Positions 41,418 through 49,515 of a stretch of 64,000 nt of DNA are shown here, piece after piece (position 1 is the stretch's first letter; every line of letters begins with the position of its first letter). The notes beneath the pieces are model-generated. The model saw nothing but the letters and a program-made list of their open reading frames with translations. It ran no database searches and was not told the origin of the DNA. The translations under genes were made by a program, and so were the position numbers. Source of the stretch: Bradyrhizobium mercantei (GTDB taxonomy: Bacteria; Pseudomonadota; Alphaproteobacteria; Rhizobiales; Xanthobacteraceae); the NCBI RefSeq assembly GCF_001982635.1, contig NZ_MKFI01000008.1, positions 362,035 to 426,034 of the forward strand, given 5' to 3'.

Positions 41418-44400
41418 TCAGCGACGTCGCTCGAGGTGCAATCGAAGCTGATCGAGTAGTGGCGTGAAGTAGACTGCCCCGGAGACGCCAAGCAGATTCT
41501 GAGCGCCGCCGACAAGCTCGTCAAGCTCATCATGTGACGTGCTGCCCAAGGCGCAGACGATCAGGCCGCGCAGCACTGTCGCGTGCAACTCGGCGACGCG
41601 ATCGGTTCTTCGCCGCGCCACCATCAGTGCCTCGTCGGCGGTTTGCAGAGCTGCGTGATGGTCGGCGGCGCGATAAAGGGTTTCGGCCAGATCCGCGAGC
41701 ATGGTGGCCTCGAATTCCAGGCCGGCGCGCGCGGAGCGCGCAAGGTCGAGCGCCTCCCGAAGTTGAACCGCACCGACCTTGAAGTCGCCCGCGGCACCGC
41801 TGGCGAGGCCGGCACTGGAGAGGGCGGCCACCCGGAGGTAGGGCATCCCGGACCGCTCGGCCAACTCGGCGACCTTGGCGGCGTGTGGTTTTGCAAGATT
41901 GGGCCGGCCGCGTCTCCAGGCCATTTCCACCATTGCAAGATGCGGGATGAACTGCACCACCGGCGCAAAACCTTCAGGCCCTGCCCGCAACAGCTCGGCA
42001 ATCTGTTGTTCGGCTTCGGCAAACCGGCCCAGGCGAACCAGGATTCGGGCACTGACGCACCTGATCCAATGCTCGACGTCGAAGCCGAGAATCTGGTTCG
42101 GGTTGAGACCGAGGGTGACGTTGTTGTGGAAGCCGCCCTGTTCGGCAATCGCGGCCAGCGCCACCTGCCCGGCGTCGAACGCCTCGCCAAGGCGGCCCGA
42201 CAGCAGGAACGCCTGACTCAGCATGGCGTTGACGGTCGCAAACCGCCCGACGTCGCCGGTGCCGGACGTGAGCTTCAAGGCGTCCTGCACGAGATTGACA
42301 TAGTCGTCGGCGGCCGCGGTCGCGGCCAGGATCCGGCCATAGGCGCCGAGCAGGATCGGCTCGTGCATCGGGTCCGCCGCGCGGGCGTATTTGATCGCCT
42401 CTTCGGCGTACGGCTTGACCTCCTCGGCGGACATGCCCTCGCGCCAGCCGAAGTTGAGGATCTGGCCGCTCGACATCGCCCGCAACCGGTCGACATATTC
42501 GGACGAGGGAAGGTCCTGCAGCAGCGCGCGAACCTTCTTCCAGCTCCTCATCGCCTCGGCGGAGTTGGTCTTGCCGATCCAGCGCGCGGCGCGCTGCAAA
42601 TGCGAGACCGCCTCCAACGGCTGGCCGGCGGCCTCGTAGTGGTAGGCGAGCAGCCCGGCAAACTCGTCGAGCTTGCCCCAGTCGAAGCCCTCGATCGCCT
42701 TTGCGACGGTCGCATGCAGCGTGGTCAGCCGCGACCGCAGCTGGGTTGCATAGGCCACCTCCTGGATCAACGGATGGCGAAATGCCAGCAGTCCCTTGTC
42801 GTAGGGCGGCAAATCGTACAGCAACTCGGCCTGCCGGAGCTGCGCGATGGCGTTCTGGAGATCGTCGTTCGGCAGCGCTGCGACCGGACGCAGCACCGAC
42901 ATCGCGACCAGCCGGCCGATCACGGCCGCGGTTTCGAGCACCTGCTTGGCGACCTCCTCGAGATGATCGATGCGCGCGGCGACGACGGCCTGCACCGTCG
43001 CGGGCAGCGGCACTGCATCGACGCCGTGCTTGAGCCGGTAATTGCCGCGTTCGCCCTCGACATTGCCGCGCTCCACGACCGAATTGGCAAGCTCCTCGAT
43101 GAAGAACGGATTGCCTTGCGCGCGTTCGATGACATTGCTGCTCAGCGAGACCAGCGAGGGATGCTTGCCAAAATGCTCGCGCAGCAGCTCGTTCGAATCC
43201 GACCACGGCAGCGGCGGGACTGCGATCTGGCGGTAGTGCGAACGCTGCATGAACGGTGCGCTGAAGCCCGGCCTGAAATTGACCACCAGCAGCGTCGCAG
43301 TGCCGACGATCGCATCGACCAGCGTCTCGACGAACTCCTCACTCGCCGCGTCGATCCAGTGCAGGTCCTCGACCAGCACGACCGTCGGCGTGTCGCCGGG
43401 GCGCGCCCGCACGAGCGTTCGAACCAGATCGAGCAACTGCAGCCGCAGCGCGCGCGGATCGAGCTTCGGGGCCGGATGCTCGGGATCGGCCAGCCCGAGA
43501 AACTCGAGCAGCACCAGCAGCTCCTGGTCCGACGAGGCCATTGCCGCAAAGCGGTCGATGACGCGACGCCGCGATGTCTCGACCGGCTCCTTGACGCGGA
43601 TGCCGAAGATGTCGCGCAACAGCTCGAGCACCGGCTGGAACGGTGTCGCGCGGCCGTGCGCCAGCACGCGCGCCTCATAGACGCGAATGCCCTTGCGGCG
43701 GCAATTCTCGGCGAACTCGAAGCAGAGCCGGCTCTTGCCGATGCCGGCGTCGCCGACCATGCCGACCACCCGGCCGTCGCCGCCGACCGCGCGCGACAGC
43801 TCGTGGTCCAGCGCCGCCATCTGCTCGGTCCGGTTGACCATCGAGGTCAGGCGCCGGCCGCTGCGGAACACGTCGCTCGCGGGCGCGCTGAGCAGCCCGG
43901 TCAGCCTGAACACCTCGACCGGGGTGGAGATGCCGCGAATGGTCTGCATGCCGAGCGGCGTCACCTCGACGAACTGCCTGGCGCCGAGATAGCTGTCCCG
44001 CGTGATGAGGATCGCCCCCTCATCCGCCATCTGCTCCATCCGGTTGGCGATGTGGACGTTGGCGCCGGCGGCGTCGTAGGTCTGGTAGATGGTGTTTTCC
44101 ACCGTCTGAACGACCACCTCGCCGGTGTGCAGCCCGACCCGGATCTGCATGCCCGGGTCGGCAAGCCGCGCAACCGAGTCCTGCATGGCCAAGGCGGCGA
44201 GACAGCCGCGGACCGCATGGTCCTCATGCGGGCGCGGCGGCGCGCCGAACAGCGCCATGACACCGTCGCCCTGGATCTTGTTGACGATGCCGTCGTAGCG
44301 GTGGACCGCCTCCTTCATCAGGTCGAGCACCGGCTCGAGACGCCGCATCCCGAGTTCGGGGTCGCCGAGGCTGTCGATCAGATTGGTCGAGTTGCGGATA

Positions 44401-44648
44401 TCGGCAAACAGCAGGGTGAGGTTCTTGCGTTCGCCGCCCTTGCTGCTGAGCGAGCGGAGCATCCGCTGCGAGGGCATGTCGGGACGCCCGCCTGCCGCGG
44501 CAAGCGCGGTGCCGCAGCGGCCGCAGAAGCGGCTGGAGGGCCCGTTCACATGGTGACAGGAATCACATTTGAGGCCTAACGGCGCACCGCAATCTTCACA
44601 ATAATCGTTGCCAGCCCGGTTCGCATGACCGCATCGCTCGCACTGCAT
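41418..44648 (-). CDS. Double zinc ribbon, class III nucleotide cyclase, AAA ATPase, TPR protein
   Basis: A 1076-residue multidomain signalling protein. Two zinc ribbons (Cys3/6/17/20 and Cys28/31/42/45) lead into a class III cyclase domain (about 75-250) with the metal aspartates Asp83 and Asp128, Lys124, and transition-state residues Asn197 and Arg203. An AAA/STAND ATPase follows (Walker A GDAGIGKS 299-306, Walker B VVLVEDLHW 423-431), then a long helical TPR-like region to the end. It should make cAMP or cGMP under control of the ATPase and TPR parts, in the cytoplasm. It is the first gene of a leftward trio. An open frame antisense to it is a shadow. Confidence 0.92.
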   Translation of the reverse strand: MQCERCGHANRAGNDYCEDCGAPLGLKCDSCHHVNGPSSRFCGRCGTALAAAGGRPDMPSQRMLRSLSSKGGERKNLTLLFADIRNSTNLIDSLGDPELGMRRLEPVLDLMKEAVHRYDGIVNKIQGDGVMALFGAPPRPHEDHAVRGCLAALAMQDSVARLADPGMQIRVGLHTGEVVVQTVENTIYQTYDAAGANVHIANRMEQMADEGAILITRDSYLGARQFVEVTPLGMQTIRGISTPVEVFRLTGLLSAPASDVFRSGRRLTSMVNRTEQMAALDHELSRAVGGDGRVVGMVGDAGIGKSRLCFEFAENCRRKGIRVYEARVLAHGRATPFQPVLELLRDIFGIRVKEPVETSRRRVIDRFAAMASSDQELLVLLEFLGLADPEHPAPKLDPRALRLQLLDLVRTLVRARPGDTPTVVLVEDLHWIDAASEEFVETLVDAIVGTATLLVVNFRPGFSAPFMQRSHYRQIAVPPLPWSDSNELLREHFGKHPSLVSLSSNVIERAQGNPFFIEELANSVVERGNVEGERGNYRLKHGVDAVPLPATVQAVVAARIDHLEEVAKQVLETAAVIGRLVAMSVLRPVAALPNDDLQNAIAQLRQAELLYDLPPYDKGLLAFRHPLIQEVAYATQLRSRLTTLHATVAKAIEGFDWGKLDEFAGLLAYHYEAAGQPLEAVSHLQRAARWIGKTNSAEAMRSWKKVRALLQDLPSSEYVDRLRAMSSGQILNFGWREGMSAEEVKPYAEEAIKYARAADPMHEPILLGAYGRILAATAAADDYVNLVQDALKLTSGTGDVGRFATVNAMLSQAFLLSGRLGEAFDAGQVALAAIAEQGGFHNNVTLGLNPNQILGFDVEHWIRCVSARILVRLGRFAEAEQQIAELLRAGPEGFAPVVQFIPHLAMVEMAWRRGRPNLAKPHAAKVAELAERSGMPYLRVAALSSAGLASGAAGDFKVGAVQLREALDLARSARAGLEFEATMLADLAETLYRAADHHAALQTADEALMVARRRTDRVAELHATVLRGLIVCALGSTSHDELDELVGGAQNLLGVSGAVYFTPLLDQLRLHLERRR

Positions 44649-44727
44649 GAACAGCCTTTCAATAAGACTGCGAACATATCCGACACATCAGATTAACCCA
44701 ACACATTCTGCAATTGTGTTAGCCGCT

Positions 44728-46020
44728 TCACACACCCAGCCGGTCCCGCACCCGCCCGGTCAGCACCGCTGTGGTGACGCCGACCCGCCAGAAGGCATGC
44801 AGCGGGATCGGCTTGATGCCGGTCACCGGCATGTCGATCTCGGCCTTGGGACCGCCGATCAGGCGCCGGGCCAGCTGCGCGCCCATCGCGGTCGAGAGCG
44901 CGACGCCGCGGCCGTTGCAGCCGAGCGAGATCAGCAGATTGTCCGCCGGCGCATGGACGTGGGGATAGTGATCGGCGGTGATGGCGAGACGGCTGTTCCA
45001 GCCATGGGTCCAGCTCGTGCCCTTGAGTTGCGGCCACAGCCGCTCGGCGTAGCGGATCAGATAGGCGACGTCGGCCGGCTTGCTGATCCAGCGCATCGGG
45101 CCGCGGCCACCCATCAAGAGCCGGTTGTGCTGGTCGATGCGGTAATAGACCGTGATGTGGCCGCTCTCGTAGAGCACCGGGCGGCCCGGCATGATGGCGC
45201 GCGCGACCGCGTCGGGCAGCGGCGCGGTCGCCGCGATCGACGAGAATACCGGCACGATGGTACGGCGAAGCGCCGGCCAGAGATCATCGGTGAAACCATT
45301 GGTCGCGAGCAGCACCTTGTCGGCATGCACGATTGCGCGCGGGGTCTCGATCCGCCAGCGGCCGCCGTCACGGCGGAGCGACAGCGCCGGCGTCTCGCCA
45401 TGGACGGCAACGCCGGCCCCGATCGCGGCGCGCGCCAGGCCACGGGCATAACTCAGCGGGTGCAGATCGCCGCCGCGGGCATCGAGCATGGCGCAGAGGT
45501 AGCGGTCGCTGCCGGTCATCGCGCGCATCTCGGCGGCGTCGAGCAGCCTCACCGGCATGCCGCGCCGGATGCATTGCTGCGCGGTGGTCTCGATCGCGGC
45601 GGCGCTGGCCTCGTTATAGGCGGCGCGCAGCGTGCCGTTCTGCCTGGCCTCACAGGGGATCTGGTAGCGGCGGATCAGATCATGCGTGAAGTTGGTGGTG
45701 CCGTAGGAGAACTCGATCATGCGGCGGCCGAGATCGGCGCCGAAATCCTGCTCGATCTGGTCGGGGTCGTGCTTCAGCCCGGGATTGGTCTGACCGCCAT
45801 TGTTGCCGGAGGCACCCCACCCCGGCTCCTGCGCCTCCAGCACCGTCGCATGCACGCCCTGCTCGGCGAGATGCAGCGCGGTCGACAGCCCTGTAAAGCC
45901 GCCGCCGATGATCGCGACCGGCACGCTCTCGTCCGAAGTTAGCGGCGGCGTTGGCGACGCCTCCACCGCAGTGTCGGCATAGAGGCTCGGGGGCAGCGGC
46001 AGGCGGGCGGGAGCGTTCAT
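44728..46020 (-). CDS. FAD-dependent amine oxidoreductase (PuuB/DAO-like)
   Basis: A 430-residue flavoprotein of the D-amino-acid-oxidase fold, with the FAD motif VAIIGGGFTGLSTALHLAEQG (about 36-56), WGASGNNGGQ, and a C-terminal LGCNGRGVALSTAMG. It resembles gamma-glutamylputrescine oxidase. It is the last gene of an operon with an amino-acid-type ABC importer, and a PuuR-like XRE-cupin regulator is divergent to the operon, so oxidation of an imported amine or amino acid is likely. The ATG at 46020 gives the normal N-terminus. Confidence 0.9.
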   Translation of the reverse strand: MNAPARLPLPPSLYADTAVEASPTPPLTSDESVPVAIIGGGFTGLSTALHLAEQGVHATVLEAQEPGWGASGNNGGQTNPGLKHDPDQIEQDFGADLGRRMIEFSYGTTNFTHDLIRRYQIPCEARQNGTLRAAYNEASAAAIETTAQQCIRRGMPVRLLDAAEMRAMTGSDRYLCAMLDARGGDLHPLSYARGLARAAIGAGVAVHGETPALSLRRDGGRWRIETPRAIVHADKVLLATNGFTDDLWPALRRTIVPVFSSIAATAPLPDAVARAIMPGRPVLYESGHITVYYRIDQHNRLLMGGRGPMRWISKPADVAYLIRYAERLWPQLKGTSWTHGWNSRLAITADHYPHVHAPADNLLISLGCNGRGVALSTAMGAQLARRLIGGPKAEIDMPVTGIKPIPLHAFWRVGVTTAVLTGRVRDRLGV

Positions 46021-46034
46021 TAGACAGGACCGGA

Positions 46035-46766
46035 TCACAGCGGATGCAGCACGCGGCGCAGGAAATCCTGGGTGCGCGGGTGCTGCGGTTGGTTGAGGAC
46101 GGATTTGGCGGCGCCCTGCTCGACGATGACGCCGCCGTCGATGAACAGCACGCGGTCGGCGACGTCGCGGGCAAAGCCCATCTCATGGGTGACGACCACC
46201 ATGGTCATGCCGTCATCGGCGAGCTTGCGCATCACCGAGAGCACCTCGCCGACCAGTTCGGGATCGAGCGCGGAGGTCGGCTCGTCGAACAGGATCGCCT
46301 TCGGCTGCATCGCCAGCGCGCGCGCAATGGCGACGCGCTGCTGCTGGCCGCCGGACAGTTTTGGTGGATGCACCTCGGCCTTGTCGGCGAGGCCGACCTG
46401 CGCGAGCAGCGCGCGGCCGCGCGCGACGGCCTGCTCGCGCGGCTCCTTCTTCACATAGAGCGGGCCCTCGATGACGTTCTCGAGCGCGGTGCGATGCGGA
46501 AACAGATTGAAACGCTGGAACACCATCGAGACCTGGGTGCGGATCGCGACGATCGAGCGATCATTGCTGTCGACGCGCGCGCCCTCGACGCTGATCTCGC
46601 CGCGATCGTAGCTTTCGAGCCCGTTGATACAGCGCAGGATGGTCGACTTGCCGGAGCCCGACGGGCCGATGATGCAGACCACCTCGCTCTTGGCGACCGA
46701 CGCGGTGATGCCCTTCAGCACCTCGACCTTGCCAAAGCTCTTGTGAACGTCGTTGAGCTCGATCAT
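46035..46766 (-). CDS. Amino acid ABC transporter ATP-binding protein
   Basis: A 243-residue ATPase of the GlnQ/HisP type, with Walker A GPSGSGKS (about 33-40), signature LSGGQQQR and Walker B AILFDEPTSALDPE. It starts with a 4-bp overlap on the permease stop. It powers import of a polar amino acid or polyamine conjugate together with the single permease and binding protein upstream. Confidence 0.95.
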   Translation of the reverse strand: MIELNDVHKSFGKVEVLKGITASVAKSEVVCIIGPSGSGKSTILRCINGLESYDRGEISVEGARVDSNDRSIVAIRTQVSMVFQRFNLFPHRTALENVIEGPLYVKKEPREQAVARGRALLAQVGLADKAEVHPPKLSGGQQQRVAIARALAMQPKAILFDEPTSALDPELVGEVLSVMRKLADDGMTMVVVTHEMGFARDVADRVLFIDGGVIVEQGAAKSVLNQPQHPRTQDFLRRVLHPL

Positions 46767-47416
46767 TTGCGGTTCGCCTTGTTCTCAAAGTGCCGAACCA
46801 GCAGGATGAGCGGAATGCTCATGGTGAGGTACATCAGCGCCACCAGGGTGAACACGCTGGTGTTCTTGAAGGTCGAGGAGGCGATCAGCTTGCCCTGCAG
46901 CGCGAGCTCGGCGACCGTGATGGTGGAGGCCTGCGAGGAATCCTTCAGCATCATGATCATGATGTTGCCGTAGGGCGGCAGGATGATCCTGATAGCCTGC
47001 GGCAGCACCACGCGGCGCATGGTGAGCCACCAGCCCATCCCGATGGTCTGCGCCGCCTCGATCTGCCCCTTGTCGATCGCCTCGATGCCGGCGCGGAAAT
47101 TTTCCGCCTGATAGGCCGAATAGGCGATGCCGAGCCCGATGATTGCGGCCTGCAATGCCGTCAGCGCGATGCCGAAATCGGGCATCACGAAATAGATGTA
47201 GAACAGCAGCACGATGATCGGGATGCCGCGGATCACATTGATCAGCGCGGCGCTGAGCCAGGCCAGGACGCGGATGCCGGACACCCGCATCAGCGCCCAC
47301 ACCAGCCCGAGCACGGTCGACAGCAACAGCGAGCCGACGGTGACGACGATGGTCAGCCAGACACCCTGCAAGAGGATCGGCACGAACTCGACGGCGTCGT
47401 GGAAGAATTTTTGCAT
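46763..47416 (-). CDS. Amino acid ABC transporter permease
   Basis: A 217-residue HisM/GlnP-type permease with about five membrane segments and the EAA loop EAAQTIGMGWWLTMRRVVLP, which contacts the ATPase. Only one permease gene is present, so it probably works as a homodimer. It is separated from the binding-protein gene by 167 bp containing a large inverted repeat. Confidence 0.94.
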   Translation of the reverse strand: MQKFFHDAVEFVPILLQGVWLTIVVTVGSLLLSTVLGLVWALMRVSGIRVLAWLSAALINVIRGIPIIVLLFYIYFVMPDFGIALTALQAAIIGLGIAYSAYQAENFRAGIEAIDKGQIEAAQTIGMGWWLTMRRVVLPQAIRIILPPYGNIMIMMLKDSSQASTITVAELALQGKLIASSTFKNTSVFTLVALMYLTMSIPLILLVRHFENKANRK

Positions 47417-47449
47417 CGGCTCAGATTTGTCCAGTCTCGTTACGTTCGA

Positions 47450-47575
47450 CCGTCATCCTGAGGTGCGAGCCTTGCGGCGCAATTGCGCCGCTCGGCGAGC
47501 CTCGAAGGATGCACGGCCCGGCTGGTGGCCGTCGACCCTTCGAGGCTCGCTGCGCGAGCGCCTCAGGGTGACGGG
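47450..47575. repeat. GC-rich inverted repeat inside an ABC operon
   Basis: The left arm (about 47450-47518, CCGTCATCCTGAGGTGCGAG ... GCGAGCCTCGAAGGATGCAC) is matched with few differences by the reverse complement of the right arm (about 47527-47575). It forms a long stem-loop beginning 9 bp after the stop of the binding-protein gene. This repeat type is familiar from Bradyrhizobium-like genomes (recollection, not searched). Confidence 0.8.
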
Positions 47576-47583
47576 TCACGCCC

Positions 47584-48348
47584 TCACGACGCAGCCTTCT
47601 GGCCCCATTTCTCCAGGATCTTCGCGATCGTGCCGTTGGCCTTCAGCTTCGCCAGCGAGGCGTTGATCTTGCCGAGCAGCTCGGTGTCGCTCTTGCGCAC
47701 GCCGATCGCGACGGTGCCGACGGTCACGGGCTTGTAGCCGTCGACCAGCCGGACGTCGGCGAAATTGCCCTGCTGCAGGTTGTAGGCGAGGATCGGATAG
47801 TCGGCGAAGCCGGCCTTGAGACGACCGGCATTCACGTCGCGCAGGATGTCGGGAATGGTGTCGTAGACCTTCACCTCGCTGAACAGCCCGGTCTTCTTCA
47901 GCGCGTCGACGAACGCCGTGCCGACCTGGGCGCCGACCACCGTGCCCTTCAAATCTTCCTGCACGGCATAAGCCTTGGTGTCGGTCTTCGGCACCACCAA
48001 ACCTTCGCCATAGGTGTAGACGGGGTCGGAGAAGTCGATCACCTCCTTGCGCGCGGCGGTGGCGAACATCGCGGCGGCAATGATGTCGATCTTGTTCGCG
48101 GTCAGCGAGGGGATCAGCGCCGAGAACTGCATCGGCTCGATCTGCACGGTAAAGCCGGCGTCCTTGCCGATCTCGGTGGCGAGATCGACCATGATGCCCT
48201 GGATCGAGTTGGTCTTGGTGTCGACGAAGGTGAAGGGGATGCCGGTCGGCGTCGAGCCGACCTTCAGCACCTGCTGCGCCTGTGACGGCGCGCTCGCGAC
48301 GAGGACAAGCGCCGCGACCGCGGCCTGGACGAGACGCTGAAACGACAT
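47584..48348 (-). CDS. Amino acid ABC transporter substrate-binding protein
   Basis: A 254-residue family 3 periplasmic binding protein with a signal peptide (residues 1-25, ending APSQAQ) and the ligand-binding core VGSTPTGIPFTFVDTKTNSI followed by IMVDLATEIGK. It delivers the ligand to the permease/ATPase pair downstream. It is the first gene of the operon, facing the XRE-cupin regulator across 164 bp. Confidence 0.93.
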   Translation of the reverse strand: MSFQRLVQAAVAALVLVASAPSQAQQVLKVGSTPTGIPFTFVDTKTNSIQGIMVDLATEIGKDAGFTVQIEPMQFSALIPSLTANKIDIIAAAMFATAARKEVIDFSDPVYTYGEGLVVPKTDTKAYAVQEDLKGTVVGAQVGTAFVDALKKTGLFSEVKVYDTIPDILRDVNAGRLKAGFADYPILAYNLQQGNFADVRLVDGYKPVTVGTVAIGVRKSDTELLGKINASLAKLKANGTIAKILEKWGQKAAS

Positions 48349-48512
48349 CGCAACACCTCCCGAAGCTGGCCTTGGCGCCGCGTCGTCCGCGAGTTTCGCG
48401 GTTTTGGTTGCGGGCGACGCCGTTCCGGCCTATTTTCACCAATATGAAATTGTGGTCACGAAACCGCGGCCAATGCAAGCGGTTTTCATGCACATGAAGG
48501 AAGCGGAGTGAC
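48349..48512. promoter_or_regulatory. Divergent promoter with two matching dyads (candidate XRE-cupin operators)
   Basis: Two sites of the form TTTCA-N6-TGAA(A/G) occur at 48434-48449 (TTTCACCAATATGAAA) and 48484-48499 (TTTCATGCACATGAAG), exactly 50 bp apart. They flank the putative promoter. Such dyads suit a dimeric XRE regulator; cooperative binding across about five helical turns is possible. Confidence 0.65.
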
Positions 48513-49178
48513 GTGAGCGGCGGCAGGAGAATGCGCAAAGGCGCGGCAGCGAAGCCCGCGACGGCACGCCGTGCGGTCAAAAAGCCGGTGAAGAAGCCGG
48601 CCGAGCCCGCGATGGACCTCGCGGTCGGACGCCGCATCCGCGACCTGCGCCGAGCCAAGGAGATGTCGCTGGAGGTGGTTGCCGCGCGCACTGATCTATC
48701 GATCGGCTTCATCAGTCAGATCGAGCGCGGCCTGTCGTCGCCCTCGCTGCGCGTGCTGGCGACATTGGCCGACGTGCTCGGCGTCGGCATCGCCGCCCTG
48801 TTCGGGGCGGCGCCACGGGATGACAACACCAATGGTGTCGTCACCCGGGAGGTGCAGCGCGCCGAGCTGAAGCTGTGGCGCACCGGAATTTCAAAGCAGC
48901 TGTTGAGCCCGGCCGGCAGCGAGAGCCGGCTCAACCTGTTCCTGGTGCATCTCGATCCCGGCGGCAACACCGGCGACGAGTTCTATACCCATGACGGCGA
49001 GGAGGCCGGCCTCGTGCTCGAGGGCGAGATGACGCTGACCGTGGATACCGAGACCTGGACGCTGAAACAGGGCGACAGTTTTCGTTTCGCCAGCCGCAGG
49101 CCGCACCGGTTTTCCAATCCGGCGTGCGATGTCAAGGCCGTCGTGCTGTGGGTGAATTGCGTGACGGCGGCGGGGTAG
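48513..49178 (+). CDS. XRE-family regulator with cupin sensor (PuuR-like)
   Basis: A 221-residue regulator with a basic, Ala/Lys-rich N-terminal tail (residues 1-32), an XRE helix-turn-helix (about 35-90, LEVVAARTDLSIGFISQIERG) and a C-terminal cupin domain (about 140-215, GDEFYTHDGEEAGLVLEGEM). PuuR-type members repress amine catabolism and respond to the amine. It diverges from the ABC/oxidase operon. The start is GTG 48513 with GGAG upstream; ATG 48531 would have its GGAG too close. Confidence 0.9.
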   Translation: MSGGRRMRKGAAAKPATARRAVKKPVKKPAEPAMDLAVGRRIRDLRRAKEMSLEVVAARTDLSIGFISQIERGLSSPSLRVLATLADVLGVGIAALFGAAPRDDNTNGVVTREVQRAELKLWRTGISKQLLSPAGSESRLNLFLVHLDPGGNTGDEFYTHDGEEAGLVLEGEMTLTVDTETWTLKQGDSFRFASRRPHRFSNPACDVKAVVLWVNCVTAAG

Positions 49179-49192
49179 TCCGCCCCCTACAC

Positions 49193-49226
49193 CACCGTCG
49201 TCCCGGCGCAGGCCGGGACGACGGTG
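49193..49226. terminator. Perfect 15-bp hairpin after the XRE-cupin gene
   Basis: CACCGTCGTCCCGGC (49193-49207) and GCCGGGACGACGGTG (49212-49226) pair exactly around GCAG. It begins 15 bp after the stop codon. No T-tract follows, so it is either a Rho-assisted terminator or a REP element; its core matches the repeat at 35088. Confidence 0.7.
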
Positions 49227-49244
49227 ATAGCCGTTTCGCGTGTT

Positions 49245-49329
49245 GTCATTGCGAGGAGCGAAGCGACGAAGCAATCCATGGTTCCGCATGCGCGGAGCAA
49301 TGGATTGCTTCGCTTCGCTCGCAATGACG
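49245..49329. repeat. Inverted repeat, GTCATTGCGAGGAGCGAAGC family
   Basis: The arm starting GTCATTGCGAGGAGCGAAGC (about 49245-49279) is the near-exact reverse complement of ATTGCTTCGCTTCGCTCGCA plus ATGAC (about 49302-49329), with a short GC-rich loop. This is a classic intergenic repeat type of Rhizobiales. Confidence 0.8.
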
Positions 49330-49337
49330 ACGGGTCT

Positions 49338-49507
49338 ACCCTCCCCTGGAGGGGGAGGGTCGGATCGCGTTGAGCGCAGCGAAACGTGAGCCGGGGTGGG
49401 GTGATCTCTCACCACGGGCAGCACCCGATACGAGAGACCTTCACCCCACCCCGTTGCGCATTGCGCTTCGCTGCATGCGCAACGACCCTCCCCCTCCAGG
49501 GGAGGGT
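49338..49507. repeat. 170-bp MITE-like inverted repeat with exact 25-bp ends
   Basis: The first 25 bases (from 49338, ACCCTCCCCTGGAGGGGGAG...) are the exact reverse complement of the last 25 (49483-49507). The inside also pairs (GGGGTGGGGTGA with TCACCCCACCCC). It ends 8 bp before the stop of the molybdenum subunit gene. No transposase is inside. Confidence 0.85.
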
Positions 49508-49515
49508 GAAGTTCG

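Noticed and set aside
41583..44579. Very long open frame antisense to the cyclase/AAA gene
   Set aside because: In GC-rich DNA the opposite strand often stays open. The sequence is low-complexity Arg/Ala/Asp-rich with no domain motif, while the minus-strand gene has clear catalytic motifs.
49179..49515. CRISPR array
   Set aside because: The repeats are inverted, of different families and not regularly spaced.
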